From positions 2,666,001 through 2,730,000 of the forward strand of contig NZ_CP159534.1 of NCBI RefSeq assembly GCF_040529335.1: a stretch of DNA of 64,000 nucleotides, read 5' to 3'. Source of the DNA: Streptomyces sp. HUAS MG91 (GTDB taxonomy: Bacteria; Actinomycetota; Actinomycetes; Streptomycetales; Streptomycetaceae). The notes beneath the pieces were generated by a model. It was not told the origin of the DNA and made no database searches. It was given only the letters and a program-made list of their open reading frames with translations. The position numbers and the translations under genes were made by a program. Positions 8,140-16,241 of the stretch are shown in pieces. The number at the start of each line of letters is the position of its first letter. Position 1 is the stretch's first letter.

Positions 8140-9285
8140 TCAGACTCCGGACGGCACCTCGGCCTTGTCCGCGTCCCCCGTGCTGCCCCCCTCGGCCGCC
8201 AGCCGCTTGTTGCGCCGCACCGACGACCAGAAGGACCAGGCGATCAGGACGACACCGACGAGGCCGGTGATGACCTCGTTGATCTCGTAGCGGATGGTGA
8301 CCAGCAGGATCACGGCGAGCGCGCCGATCGCGTAGTGCGCGCCGTGCTCCAGGTACACGTAGTCGTCCAGGGTGCCCTGACGGACCAGGTAGACCGTGAG
8401 CGAACGGACGTACATGGCACCGATACCGAGGCCGAGCGCCATCAGCACGATGTCGTTGGTGATGGCGAAGGCGCCGATCACGCCGTCGAAGGAGAACGAC
8501 GCGTCGAGGACCTCCAGGTAGAGGAACATGAAGAACGCGGCCTGACCGGCCAGCAGCACCGCCGACTTGGGCTTGCCCTCGCGCGCGGCCTTCTCCTCCT
8601 CCTCGTGCTCCCGCTCCTCCTCTTCCTCGAGACGGTTCTCGAAGAAGCCGGACAGACCGCCGACGACGAGGTACGTGATCAGACCCGCGACACCGGAGAT
8701 GAGCACGGTGGACTGCTTGTCCGCGTGCACTCCACCGTGCTGGTGGGCGTGGATCGCGAACGTCATGGAGGAGACCAGGAGCACGATGAGCGCGATGCAG
8801 ACCGACAGCATGTCGACCTTGCCGAGCTTGGCCAGCGGCCGCTCGATCCAGCGCAGCCACTGGATGTCCCGCTCCTCGAAGATGAAGTCGAGGAAGATCA
8901 TCAGCAGGAACATGCCACCGAACGCAGCGATGGACGGGTGCGCGTCCGTCACCAGCTGCTGGTAGCGGTCGGGCTGGTTGAAGGCCAGGTCGACGGCCTC
9001 GACCGGGCCCATCTTGGCGCTGATCGCGACGATCACGACCGGGAAGACGAGCCGCATGCCGAAGACCGCGATCAGCACACCGATCGTGAGGAAGATCTTC
9101 TGCCAGAAGGCGTTCATCTTCTTCAGGACACCGGCGTTGACCACCGCGTTGTCGAACGACAGCGAGATCTCGAGGATCGCGAGGATCGCGACGACCCCGA
9201 GGGCTGTCCAGCCGTCGTAGAACACCGCCGCGATCAAACCGAGCACGGTGATCGCGAACGACCAGCCGAAGGTTTTCAGAACCAC
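8140..9285 (-). CDS. DUF475 TerC-like integral membrane protein
   Basis: A 381-residue membrane protein with about nine hydrophobic segments. The conserved acidic motif LEISLSFDNAVVNAG (residues about 38-52) and the second copy LEVLDASFSFDGVIGAF (about 275-290) are the hallmark of the TerC/DUF475 fold, where paired Asp/Asn residues in membrane helices are thought to handle metal ions. A strongly acidic cytoplasmic loop (EEEEEREHEEEE) and a His-rich segment (HAHQHGG) lie between the halves. The start is GTG at 9285 with GGGGTAG upstream. It sits 70 bp downstream of a terD paralogue, consistent with the known TerC-TerD membrane complex model. Confidence 0.85.
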   Translation of the reverse strand: MVLKTFGWSFAITVLGLIAAVFYDGWTALGVVAILAILEISLSFDNAVVNAGVLKKMNAFWQKIFLTIGVLIAVFGMRLVFPVVIVAISAKMGPVEAVDLAFNQPDRYQQLVTDAHPSIAAFGGMFLLMIFLDFIFEERDIQWLRWIERPLAKLGKVDMLSVCIALIVLLVSSMTFAIHAHQHGGVHADKQSTVLISGVAGLITYLVVGGLSGFFENRLEEEEEREHEEEEKAAREGKPKSAVLLAGQAAFFMFLYLEVLDASFSFDGVIGAFAITNDIVLMALGLGIGAMYVRSLTVYLVRQGTLDDYVYLEHGAHYAIGALAVILLVTIRYEINEVITGLVGVVLIAWSFWSSVRRNKRLAAEGGSTGDADKAEVPSGV

Positions 9286-9355
9286 TGGCTACCCCATCGT
9301 GTGTACGGGTTTCCCCGTGCTGGTTGTACGGGGCTCCCCCGCTCCGCGCACGGCT

Positions 9356-9931
9356 TTACGAAACATTGACTCCGAAGTCTAGAGCGATGCCGCGGAGCCC
9401 TGACGCGTACCCCTGACCGACTGCACGGAACTTCCACTCGCCCCCGTACCGGTACACCTCGCCGAAGATCATCGCGGTCTCGGACGAAGCGTCCTCGGAG
9501 AGGTCGTAACGGGCGAGCTCCTGGCCGTCCGCCTGGTTGACAACGCGAATGAACGCGTTGCTGACCTGGCCGAAGGTCTGCCCTCTGTTGTCCGCGTCGT
9601 GGATCGAGACGGGGAAGATGATCTTGTCGCAGGTGGCCGGCACCTTGGTGAGGTCCACGATGATCGACTCGTCGTCGCCCTCGCCCTCACCCGTGAGGTT
9701 GTCGCCGGTGTGCGTGACGGAGCCGTCGGGGCTCGTGAGCTGGTTGTAGAAGATGAACCACTCGTCGCCCATCACCCGGCCGCCGCTGCACAGCAGCGCG
9801 CTGGCGTCCAGGTCGAAGTCGGCTCCGGTGGTGGAGCGTGCGTCCCAACCGAGCCCGATGAGGACCTCCGTCAGGTTCGGTGCGGCCTTGGAGAGGGAGA
9901 CATTGCCTCCCTTGGCGAGCGTGACGCCCAT
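9356..9931 (-). CDS. terD: TerD family protein (paralogue 1)
   Basis: A 191-residue standard-length TerD protein. It has [35 protein letters not shown], the acidic calcium-binding stretch [10 protein letters not shown], and [24 protein letters not shown]. It starts at ATG 9931 after CGGGGAGG. It is highly similar to the neighbour at 10048-10623, showing a tandem duplication. TerD proteins bind calcium and respond to tellurite, oxidative and membrane stress. A stable hairpin at 9986-10022 separates it from the upstream paralogue, so it may be transcribed independently or at a reduced level. Confidence 0.9.
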   Translation of the reverse strand: MGVTLAKGGNVSLSKAAPNLTEVLIGLGWDARSTTGADFDLDASALLCSGGRVMGDEWFIFYNQLTSPDGSVTHTGDNLTGEGEGDDESIIVDLTKVPATCDKIIFPVSIHDADNRGQTFGQVSNAFIRVVNQADGQELARYDLSEDASSETAMIFGEVYRYGGEWKFRAVGQGYASGLRGIALDFGVNVS

Positions 9932-9985
9932 ATTGGTGGTCCTCCCCGAGGTGTAAGGCATTGCTGACTCTGCTGTGGTGCAGCG

Positions 9986-10022
9986 CGTCCGGCGCCGCAC
10001 TGCGGGAGTGCGGCGCCGGACG
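9986..10022 (-). terminator. Strong hairpin between the two terD paralogues
   Basis: A perfect 15-bp inverted repeat: the arm at 9986-10000 pairs with 10008-10022 across a 7-base loop. There is no T-run on either side, as is common for Streptomyces terminators. It lies after the stop of the upstream terD gene (10048) and about 55 bp before the start of the next (9931), so it may terminate or attenuate read-through. Confidence 0.65.
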
Positions 10023-10047
10023 GACGAGCGTGGTGGTGCGCTAGGAC

Positions 10048-10623
10048 TCAGACGTTGACGCCGAAGTCCTGGGCGATGCCACGCAGGCCGGAGGCGTAGC
10101 CCTGGCCGACGGCGCGGAACTTCCACTCCGCCCCGTTCCGGTACAGCTCACCGAAGACCATGGCGGTCTCGGTGGAGGCGTCCTCGGAGAGGTCGTAACG
10201 GGCGATCTCGGCGCCGCCCGTCTGGTTCACGACGCGGATGAACGCGTTGCGCACCTGGCCGAAGGACTGCTGGCGGTTCTCGGCGTCGTAGATCGAGACC
10301 GGGAAAACGATCTTGTCCACGTCGGCCGGAACGGTCGCGAGGTTGACCTTGACCTGCTCGTCGTCGCCCTCGCCCTCACCGGTGGTGTTGTCACCGGTGT
10401 GCTCGACCGAGCCGTCGGCGCTCTTCAGGTTGTTGAAGAACACGAAGTCCTGGTCGTTGCGGACCTTGCCCTCGGCGTTCGTCAGAATCGCGCTGGCGTC
10501 GAGGTCGAAGTCCGCGCCGGTGGTGGTGCGGACATCCCAACCCAGGCCCACGACGACCGCCGTGAGGCCCGGGGCCTCCTTGCTCAGCGATACGTTGCCG
10601 CCCTTGCTGAGGCTGACTCCCAC
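10048..10623 (-). CDS. terD: TerD family protein (paralogue 2)
   Basis: A 191-residue TerD protein with the same domain order as its neighbour: [48 protein letters not shown] and [20 protein letters not shown] chose the GTG at 10623 because it has GGGAGGA just upstream and gives exactly the paralogue length; a longer reading from 10683 would lack a comparable site. The acidic loops fit calcium binding. It is the first gene of the minus-strand run 10048-8140. The direct repeat at 10665-10690 upstream may carry its promoter or operator. Confidence 0.9.
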   Translation of the reverse strand: MGVSLSKGGNVSLSKEAPGLTAVVVGLGWDVRTTTGADFDLDASAILTNAEGKVRNDQDFVFFNNLKSADGSVEHTGDNTTGEGEGDDEQVKVNLATVPADVDKIVFPVSIYDAENRQQSFGQVRNAFIRVVNQTGGAEIARYDLSEDASTETAMVFGELYRNGAEWKFRAVGQGYASGLRGIAQDFGVNV

Positions 10624-10664
10624 GAGTCCTCCCTGTGGTCTTTGGGGGCGGGGAGCCCCGTAGT

Positions 10665-10690
10665 ACGTCTGGCATCGGATCAACGTCTGG
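10665..10690 (-). promoter_or_regulatory. Direct repeat ACGTCTGG upstream of terD
   Basis: ACGTCTGG occurs at 10665-10672 and again at 10683-10690, an 18-base period. On the minus strand this reads CCAGACGT twice, about 40-70 bases before the terD GTG, with TACTAC right after the second copy as a possible -10. It may be an operator, but no regulator gene is adjacent. Confidence 0.35.
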
Positions 10691-10767
10691 ATCCTAGTGA
10701 CGGGTTCCCGCAGCCCGCGAGGCTTCCTACAGGGTGTCGCCCTGCAGAGCTTCTTTACAGGGTGCGT

Positions 10768-11226
10768 CTACAGGCTGTCGATCGCCTTGACGTACTCGTT
10801 CAGGTCACGGGCGTCCGGCAGGCCGTTGACGACGGTCCAGCGCACGACGCCCTCCTTGTCGATGATGAAGGTGCCGCGCACCGCGCAGCCCTTCTCCTCG
10901 TCGAAGACGCCGTAGGCGCGCGAGGTCTCGCCGTGCGGCCAGAAGTCGCTCAGCAGGGGGTACTCGAGGCCCTCCTGCTCGGCGAAGACCCGCAGCGTGA
11001 ACGGGGAGTCGTTCGACACGGCGAGCAGCTGCACGTCGTCGTTGACGAACTTCGGCAGCTCGTCGCGCAGGGCGCACAGCTCGCCGGTGCACACGCCGGT
11101 GAAAGCGAACGGGTAGAAGAGCAGCACCACGTTCTTCTCGCCCCGGAAGTCCGAGAGCTTGACGCTCTCGCCGTGCTGGTTCTTCAGCTCGAATTCCGGA
11201 GCCTTGGTGCCGACCTCGATCGCCAT
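10768..11226 (-). CDS. AhpE-like peroxiredoxin
   Basis: A 152-residue thioredoxin-fold peroxiredoxin. The peroxidatic motif is PFAFTGVCTGELC near residues 39-51, with Cys46 as the likely peroxidatic residue; the AhpE subgroup of actinobacteria has the same PxAFTGxC pattern. FEL at the start, SDF, and the later AVRGTFIIDKEGVVRW are also typical. A second Cys at 51 and a third near residue 114 (KGCAVRG) are present, whereas AhpE is usually described as 1-Cys. The ATG at 11226 follows GGGAAGC. It probably reduces peroxides in the cytosol. Confidence 0.85.
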   Translation of the reverse strand: MAIEVGTKAPEFELKNQHGESVKLSDFRGEKNVVLLFYPFAFTGVCTGELCALRDELPKFVNDDVQLLAVSNDSPFTLRVFAEQEGLEYPLLSDFWPHGETSRAYGVFDEEKGCAVRGTFIIDKEGVVRWTVVNGLPDARDLNEYVKAIDSL

Positions 11227-11333
11227 GATGAAGCTTCCCTTCGATGGGGCTGTTCAGGTGGCTTCAGCCTAGTTCCCACCCCTGCGTGCTCCCTCGCCGC
11301 CCGGCGCGCCGCCGGAGCCGGCCGGGCATGCCC

Positions 11334-11375
11334 GAGGCCCTGGTGGACGCACCGAAGCGCGCCCGCCAGGGCCTC
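11334..11375 (-). terminator. Hairpin terminator downstream of the DUF3052 gene
   Basis: A perfect 10-bp stem, GAGGCCCTGG at 11334-11343 with CCAGGGCCTC at 11366-11375, and a 22-base GC-rich loop. It lies 30 bp after the DUF3052 stop codon and about 107 bp before the peroxiredoxin start, so it probably isolates the two minus-strand genes. Confidence 0.6.
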
Positions 11376-11405
11376 ATCTCCTGATTTCCCGCTCAGGCGG
11401 GACGC

Positions 11406-11837
11406 TTACCGCTTCTTGGCTGCTGCCTTCGGCGTGGCAAGACGGCTGCCGGTCCAGTCCTTGCCCGCGCTGACGCTCTTGCTCGCGGACAGCCCGGCGG
11501 TCGTGGCGGCCTCACCGATCTCGCTCGGCTCGACGTACCCGTCACGCCCGGTCTTCGGCGTCAGAAGCAGGATGGACCCGCCCTCTTCCATGTACGCGAT
11601 GGCATCCACCAACGCATCAGTAAGGTCCCCGTCGTCCTCACGGAACCAGAGCACCACGGCGTCAGCCACGTCGTCGTAGTCCTCGTCGACGAGCTCGGAG
11701 CCGATGGTCTCTTGGATGACCTCGCGGAGCTCCCGATCGACGTCGTCGTCGTAGCCGATCTCCTGGACCACCTGGTCGGGCTGGAAACCAAGCCTCACGG
11801 CAAGGTTCGTCTCCGCGTGGTCCGCGGTCGCGCTCAC
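11406..11837 (-). CDS. DUF3052 family protein
   Basis: A 143-residue protein. LAVRLGFQPDQVVQEIGYDDDVD, DDVADAVVLWFREDDGDLTDALVDA and SILLLTPKTGRDGYVEPSEI mark the DUF3052 family, conserved through actinobacteria next to aceE (I recall the mycobacterial counterpart also lying beside aceE). The start is GTG at 11837, preceded by an excellent AGGAGG six bases upstream. It is divergent from aceE with 441 bp between them, which contains a hairpin in its own leader. Acidic and soluble; function unknown. Confidence 0.85.
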   Translation of the reverse strand: MSATADHAETNLAVRLGFQPDQVVQEIGYDDDVDRELREVIQETIGSELVDEDYDDVADAVVLWFREDDGDLTDALVDAIAYMEEGGSILLLTPKTGRDGYVEPSEIGEAATTAGLSASKSVSAGKDWTGSRLATPKAAAKKR

Positions 11838-12278
11838 GGATTGCCTCCTGATCATGTTTACGAAGTTGTCTTCAGCTTCGCGCGCACGCGAAGCGTTGGC
11901 CGTAGTCCACACGTGCGCGACGGATCGCGCAAGTACCCGGCCGCCGAGACCGCCGAAACGGTGACGTTCCCGGCTGTGTCACCGCAACTCCAGTCAAGGA
12001 TCCCCCCAGGTCAGTGATGTATGCCACAGCATTCTGCCGGGTTTGCCCGCACTGCCCGACCACAGAGGGTGACCAGGGCCGAACGGCCCTCCGGAACACG
12101 TGAACGACATGAGCGTATCGTTGCGAAATGTGCGCACGCGCTCACGGGGTATCGAGGGGTATCGAACGGAATCCGGATTACCTCGCGGTAGACATGACGA
12201 TTCCGATTCCGCGGTACACGATGGACTACGGCGTACGCGACAGTGAATCAGCGGCATCACCGACAGTGAGGGAACAGC
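11838..12278. other. Gene-free divergent region between DUF3052 and aceE, with two hairpins
   Basis: No open frame here looks genuine. Two perfect small dyads are present: GCTTCGCG/CGCGAAGC at 11875-11894 (4-base loop), in the predicted leader of DUF3052, and AGGGCCG/CGGCCCT at 12075-12090 (2-base loop). A short direct repeat GGGGTATCGA occurs twice near 12138-12160. These could be regulatory elements of either gene. No clear vegetative promoter stands out. Confidence 0.5.
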
Positions 12279-15011
12279 GTGGCTTCCGGATCCGATCGCA
12301 ACCCGATCATCATTGGCGGTCTCCCCAGCCAGGTCCCGGACTTCGATCCCGAAGAGACTCAGGAGTGGCTCGACTCCCTTGACGCGGCGGTCGACGAACG
12401 CGGCCGCGAGCGGGCCCGCTATCTGATGCTCAGGCTGATCGAGCGCGCCCGCGAGAAGCGCGTGGCCGTGCCCGAGATGCGCAGCACGGACTACATCAAC
12501 ACGATCGCCACCAAGGACGAGCCCTTCTTCCCCGGCAACGAGGAGATCGAGCGCAAGGTCCTCAACGCGACGCGGTGGAACGCCGCGGTGATGGTGTCCC
12601 GAGCCCAGCGCCCCGGCATCGGCGTCGGCGGCCACATCGCGACCTTCGCCTCCTCGGCGTCGCTCTACGACGTGGGCTTCAACCACTTCTTCCGCGGCAA
12701 GGACGAGGGCGACGGCGGCGACCAGATCTTCTTCCAGGGGCACGCCTCGCCGGGCATCTACGCCCGCGCCTATCTCCTGGACCGGCTCACCGAGAACCAG
12801 CTGGACGCCTTCCGCCAGGAGAAGTCGAAGGCGCCGAACGGGCTGTCCTCGTACCCGCACCCGCGGCTGATGCCGGACTTCTGGGAGTTCCCCACCGTCT
12901 CCATGGGTCTCGGCCCGCTCGGCGCCATCTTCCAGGCCCGGATGAACCGCTACATGGAGGCCCGCGGCATCGCCGACACCTCCAAGTCGCGGGTGTGGGC
13001 CTTCCTCGGTGACGGCGAGATGGACGAGCCCGAGTCCCTGGGCCAGCTCTCCATCGCCGCCCGTGAGGGCCTCGACAACCTCACCTTCGTCGTGAACTGC
13101 AACCTCCAGCGCCTCGACGGCCCGGTGCGCGGCAACGGCAAGATCATCCAGGAGCTGGAGTCGCAGTTCCGCGGCGCCGGCTGGAACGTCATCAAGCTGG
13201 TCTGGGACCGCAGCTGGGACCCGCTGCTCGCGCAGGACCGCGACGGCGTCCTGGTGAACAAGCTGAACACCACGCCCGACGGCCAGTTCCAGACGTATGC
13301 CACCGAGCCCGGTTCCTACATCCGCCAGCACTTCTTCGGCGGCGACCACCGGCTGCGCGCCATGGTCGATGGCATGACCGACGACCAGATCCTGCACCTG
13401 GGCCGCGGCGGTCACGACCACAAGAAGATCTTCGCGGCGTTCACGGCGGCCAAGGAGCACAAGGGCCAGCCGACGGTGATCCTGGCGCAGACGGTCAAGG
13501 GCTGGACCCTCGGTCCGAACTTCGAGGGCCGCAACGCCACGCACCAGATGAAGAAGCTCACGGTCGACGACCTGAAGGGCTTCCGCGACCGGCTGCACAT
13601 CCCGATCACCGACGCGCAGCTCGAGGGCGGCGCCCCGCCGTACTACCACCCGGGCCGCGAGTCCGAGGAGATCCAGTACATGCACGACCGCCGCCAGGCA
13701 CTGGGCGGCTATGTCCCGACCCGTGTGGTGCGCGCGAAGCCGCTGCAGCTTCCGGACGACAAGACGTACGCGAGCGTGAAGAAGGGCTCGGGTCAGCAGT
13801 CGATCGCCACGACCATGGCGTTCGTCCGGCTCCTCAAGGACCTCATGCGGGACAAGGAGATCGGCAAGCGGTTCGTGCTGATCGCGCCCGACGAGTACCG
13901 CACCTTCGGCATGGACTCCTTCTTCCCGAGCGCGAAGATCTACAACCCGCTCGGCCAGCAGTACGAGTCCGTCGACCGCGATCTCCTGCTCGCCTACAAG
14001 GAGTCGCCGACCGGCCAGATGCTGCACGACGGCATCTCCGAGGCCGGCTGCACCGCCTCGCTGATCGCCGCCGGTTCCGCTTACGCCACCCATGGCGAAC
14101 CCCTCATCCCCGTCTACGTCTTCTACTCGATGTTCGGTTTCCAGCGCACCGGCGACCAGTTCTGGCAGATGGCCGACCAGCTGGCGCGCGGCTTCGTCCT
14201 CGGCGCGACCGCCGGCCGGACGACGCTGACCGGTGAGGGCCTTCAGCACGCCGATGGTCACTCACAGCTGCTGGCCTCGACCAACCCCGGCTGTGTCGCC
14301 TACGACCCCGCCTACGCATACGAGATCGCGCACATCGTCAAGGACGGTCTGCGCCGGATGTACGGCCCGGACAGCGAGAACGTCTTCTACTACCTCACCG
14401 TCTACAACGAGCCGATGCAGCACCCCGCGGAGCCGGCCGACGTCGACGTCGAGGGCATCCTCAAGGGCATCCACCGCATCAGCACCGGCACTTCGGGCAC
14501 GATCCCGGCGCAGATCATGGCGTCGGGCGTCGGTGTCCCGTGGGCCCTGGAGGCCCAGCAGATCCTCGCGCAGGAGTGGAACGTGCGCGCGGACGTCTGG
14601 TCCGCGACCTCGTGGAACGAACTGCGCCGCGAGGCAGTGGAAGTGGAGCGCCACAACCTGCTGCACCCCGAGGAGGAGCAGCGCACCCCCTACGTCACGC
14701 AGAAGCTGTCCGGCGCGGAGGGTCCGTTCGTCGCGGTCTCCGACTGGATGCGCTCGGTACCGGACCAGATCTCCCGCTGGGTGCCGGGCACCTACCAGTC
14801 GCTCGGTGCGGACGGCTTCGGCTTCGCGGACACCCGGGGCGCCGCCCGCCGTTACTTCCACATCGACGCCCAGTCGATCGTGGTCGCGGTGCTGACCGAG
14901 CTCGCCCGTGAGGGCAAGGTCGACCGCTCGGTCCTGAAGCAGGCGATCGACCGCTACCAGCTGCTCGACGTCGCCGCCGCCGATCCGGGGGCGGCCGGAG
15001 GCGACGCGTAG
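12279..15011 (+). CDS. aceE: Pyruvate dehydrogenase E1 component, homodimeric type
   Basis: A 910-residue protein, the usual size of homodimeric E1 (about 890-930). The N-terminal start is GTG at 12279, seven bases after GAGGGA. The thiamine-diphosphate motif [25 protein letters not shown] begins near residue 245, and the transketolase-type pyrimidine domain ([21 protein letters not shown]) lies near residue 530. It decarboxylates pyruvate and passes acetyl to the E2 lipoyl domain. No E2 or E3 genes are near, as is normal for actinobacteria, where aceE stands alone opposite DUF3052. A terminator follows directly. Confidence 0.97.
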   Translation: MASGSDRNPIIIGGLPSQVPDFDPEETQEWLDSLDAAVDERGRERARYLMLRLIERAREKRVAVPEMRSTDYINTIATKDEPFFPGNEEIERKVLNATRWNAAVMVSRAQRPGIGVGGHIATFASSASLYDVGFNHFFRGKDEGDGGDQIFFQGHASPGIYARAYLLDRLTENQLDAFRQEKSKAPNGLSSYPHPRLMPDFWEFPTVSMGLGPLGAIFQARMNRYMEARGIADTSKSRVWAFLGDGEMDEPESLGQLSIAAREGLDNLTFVVNCNLQRLDGPVRGNGKIIQELESQFRGAGWNVIKLVWDRSWDPLLAQDRDGVLVNKLNTTPDGQFQTYATEPGSYIRQHFFGGDHRLRAMVDGMTDDQILHLGRGGHDHKKIFAAFTAAKEHKGQPTVILAQTVKGWTLGPNFEGRNATHQMKKLTVDDLKGFRDRLHIPITDAQLEGGAPPYYHPGRESEEIQYMHDRRQALGGYVPTRVVRAKPLQLPDDKTYASVKKGSGQQSIATTMAFVRLLKDLMRDKEIGKRFVLIAPDEYRTFGMDSFFPSAKIYNPLGQQYESVDRDLLLAYKESPTGQMLHDGISEAGCTASLIAAGSAYATHGEPLIPVYVFYSMFGFQRTGDQFWQMADQLARGFVLGATAGRTTLTGEGLQHADGHSQLLASTNPGCVAYDPAYAYEIAHIVKDGLRRMYGPDSENVFYYLTVYNEPMQHPAEPADVDVEGILKGIHRISTGTSGTIPAQIMASGVGVPWALEAQQILAQEWNVRADVWSATSWNELRREAVEVERHNLLHPEEEQRTPYVTQKLSGAEGPFVAVSDWMRSVPDQISRWVPGTYQSLGADGFGFADTRGAARRYFHIDAQSIVVAVLTELAREGKVDRSVLKQAIDRYQLLDVAAADPGAAGGDA

Positions 15012-15077
15012 CGGCTCGCGGCGAGTCCGCGGAGCTTCTGCGGACGCGTTGCGGGCCCGTCTGCGGGCGCCTCTTCC

Positions 15078-15110
15078 GAGGGCGGTGGGAACTCCGGTTC
15101 CGCCGCCCTC
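15078..15110 (+). terminator. Terminator downstream of aceE
   Basis: A hairpin with arms GAGGGCGG (15078-15085) and CCGCCCTC (15103-15110), extended inward imperfectly by GGGAAC/GTTCC, and followed at once by CGGCTTTTCC. It starts about 67 bases after the aceE stop codon, and its position and T-rich tail fit intrinsic termination. Confidence 0.7.
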
Positions 15111-15147
15111 CGGCTTTTCCTGCGGGGTCCGGCTTTTCCTGCGGGGT
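15110..15147 (+). repeat. Perfect 19-bp tandem duplication after the aceE terminator
   Basis: The 19 bases at 15110-15128 (containing GGCTTTTCCTGCGGGG) are repeated exactly at 15129-15147. It duplicates the T-rich tail that follows the hairpin. It is likely a recent slippage event. Confidence 0.85.
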
Positions 15148-15287
15148 GCGCGCGAAGGGACGTACTCGTCGGAGATCCGAGCCGGTCGGAGCCCGGTCCG
15201 GGTGCGGCCCGGGAGGGCCCGGCGGGCCCCGGGACACCCCCGGGGCCGCCTGGCGTTGACCGTTCCCGGCCCGTCAGCCGCTCTCGC

Positions 15288-15596
15288 TCAGAACATTCCG
15301 CCTGCGGCGATACCGACCGACGTGATCAGCCCGATGACCGCGAGCAGCGTGTCGATCGCGCCGAGTACGACCGCGACCAGGGCCGGTATCGACTGGGTGC
15401 CGGTCCAGCGGCGTCCCATGGCCAGCCAGCCGCAGACGACGGCGACCGGTCCGAACACGATCCCCAGGGTCAGGAACCCGACGACCGCGCAGATGACTCC
15501 GATGATTCCGAGTGTCGCGCGGTCCGGCCCGCTCCGTGTGCCCATGTGGTCACGGGAACGGGGGTGCTTGCGCGTGGTGTGTCCGAAGCCCGCCAT
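15288..15596 (-). CDS. DUF4190-type small membrane protein
   Basis: A protein of about 102 residues with a basic N-terminus and two hydrophobic segments (residues about 30-55, ATLGIIGVICAVVGFLTLGI, and 70-97, IPALVAVVLGAIDTLLAVIGL), a layout matching DUF4190 proteins. Three possible starts lie in tandem (GTG 15602, ATG 15599, ATG 15596); I chose 15596 because AAGGAG is then five bases upstream. Function unknown, probably a cytoplasmic-membrane protein. Confidence 0.75.
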   Translation of the reverse strand: MAGFGHTTRKHPRSRDHMGTRSGPDRATLGIIGVICAVVGFLTLGIVFGPVAVVCGWLAMGRRWTGTQSIPALVAVVLGAIDTLLAVIGLITSVGIAAGGMF

Positions 15597-15674
15597 CATC
15601 ACTCCTTGGGTTCGTGGACTCGGGCGGTACTCCGGGTACCCCGCTTGCCGTCACCTACCGCGCCCGGCGCTCCG

Positions 15675-16049
15675 CTATCTCTCCCAGATCTTGAACGCCC
15701 GTACGTGATAGGGCGATTCGGGCTCCCAGGTCCCGCTGCCGGGATAGGTCTGGAACTCGCCGGTCTCCGCGCACTCCGCGGACTGATAGGTGGTGACGGG
15801 ACGGCGGGTGCGGTTGGCGAGGGACGCCGCGCTGCTCCCCTCCGGCAGCGCGACGCAGCTCTCGATGTCGGTCCCGGCCAGTTCGTAGGTCTGCCGGGCT
15901 CCCTTGAATCCGGTCTTCGCCCACAGACACAGCTCCCCCGCGCCGCAGTTCCCCAGCGTCGGTGGCGCGGCCGCGGTGGCGAAGCCTGGTGTGAGCGCCA
16001 CCGCCGCGAACGTGACCGTGGCGAGCCTGACCATCATGGACGTACGCAT
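15675..16049 (-). CDS. Secreted peptidase inhibitor family I36-like protein
   Basis: A small exported protein (about 124 residues). The N-terminus MRTSMMVRLATVTFAAVALTPGFATAAA is a classical signal peptide with AxA cleavage. The mature part has CGAGELCLWAKTGFKGARQTYEL, the pattern of the I36 family (SMI-like inhibitors of streptomycete metalloproteases), with four cysteines likely forming disulphides. Start options are ATG 16049 or 16055; 16049 has GGGGG at suitable distance. It may inhibit a secreted protease, but the target is unknown. Confidence 0.75.
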   Translation of the reverse strand: MRTSMMVRLATVTFAAVALTPGFATAAAPPTLGNCGAGELCLWAKTGFKGARQTYELAGTDIESCVALPEGSSAASLANRTRRPVTTYQSAECAETGEFQTYPGSGTWEPESPYHVRAFKIWER

Positions 16050-16170
16050 GTGCATCAACCCCCGTGTCATATCGACCAGTTGCGTTCGCGACTGATCGCT
16101 TGCCTGACACTCTGGCCCGGAAGATCCGGTTCCGGGAAGGGCTGTCGAGGGACGTCACCCGGATAAGCGA

Positions 16171-16197
16171 AAGCCCTCGGAAAGTTCCCGAGGGCTT
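16171..16197 (-). terminator. Terminator of the MFS gene
   Basis: A perfect 10-bp stem, AAGCCCTCGG (16171-16180) with CCGAGGGCTT (16188-16197), and a 7-base loop, lying 44 bp after the stop codon of the minus-strand transporter. Confidence 0.75.
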
Positions 16198-16241
16198 CCC
16201 CCACACGGGCGGTTTCCCGCCTCGCTCACGCCTGACGGACG

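Noticed and set aside
11994..14261. 755-codon open frame antisense to aceE
   Set aside because: aceE on the other strand has unmistakable E1 motifs; the antisense frame has no ribosome site or known fold.
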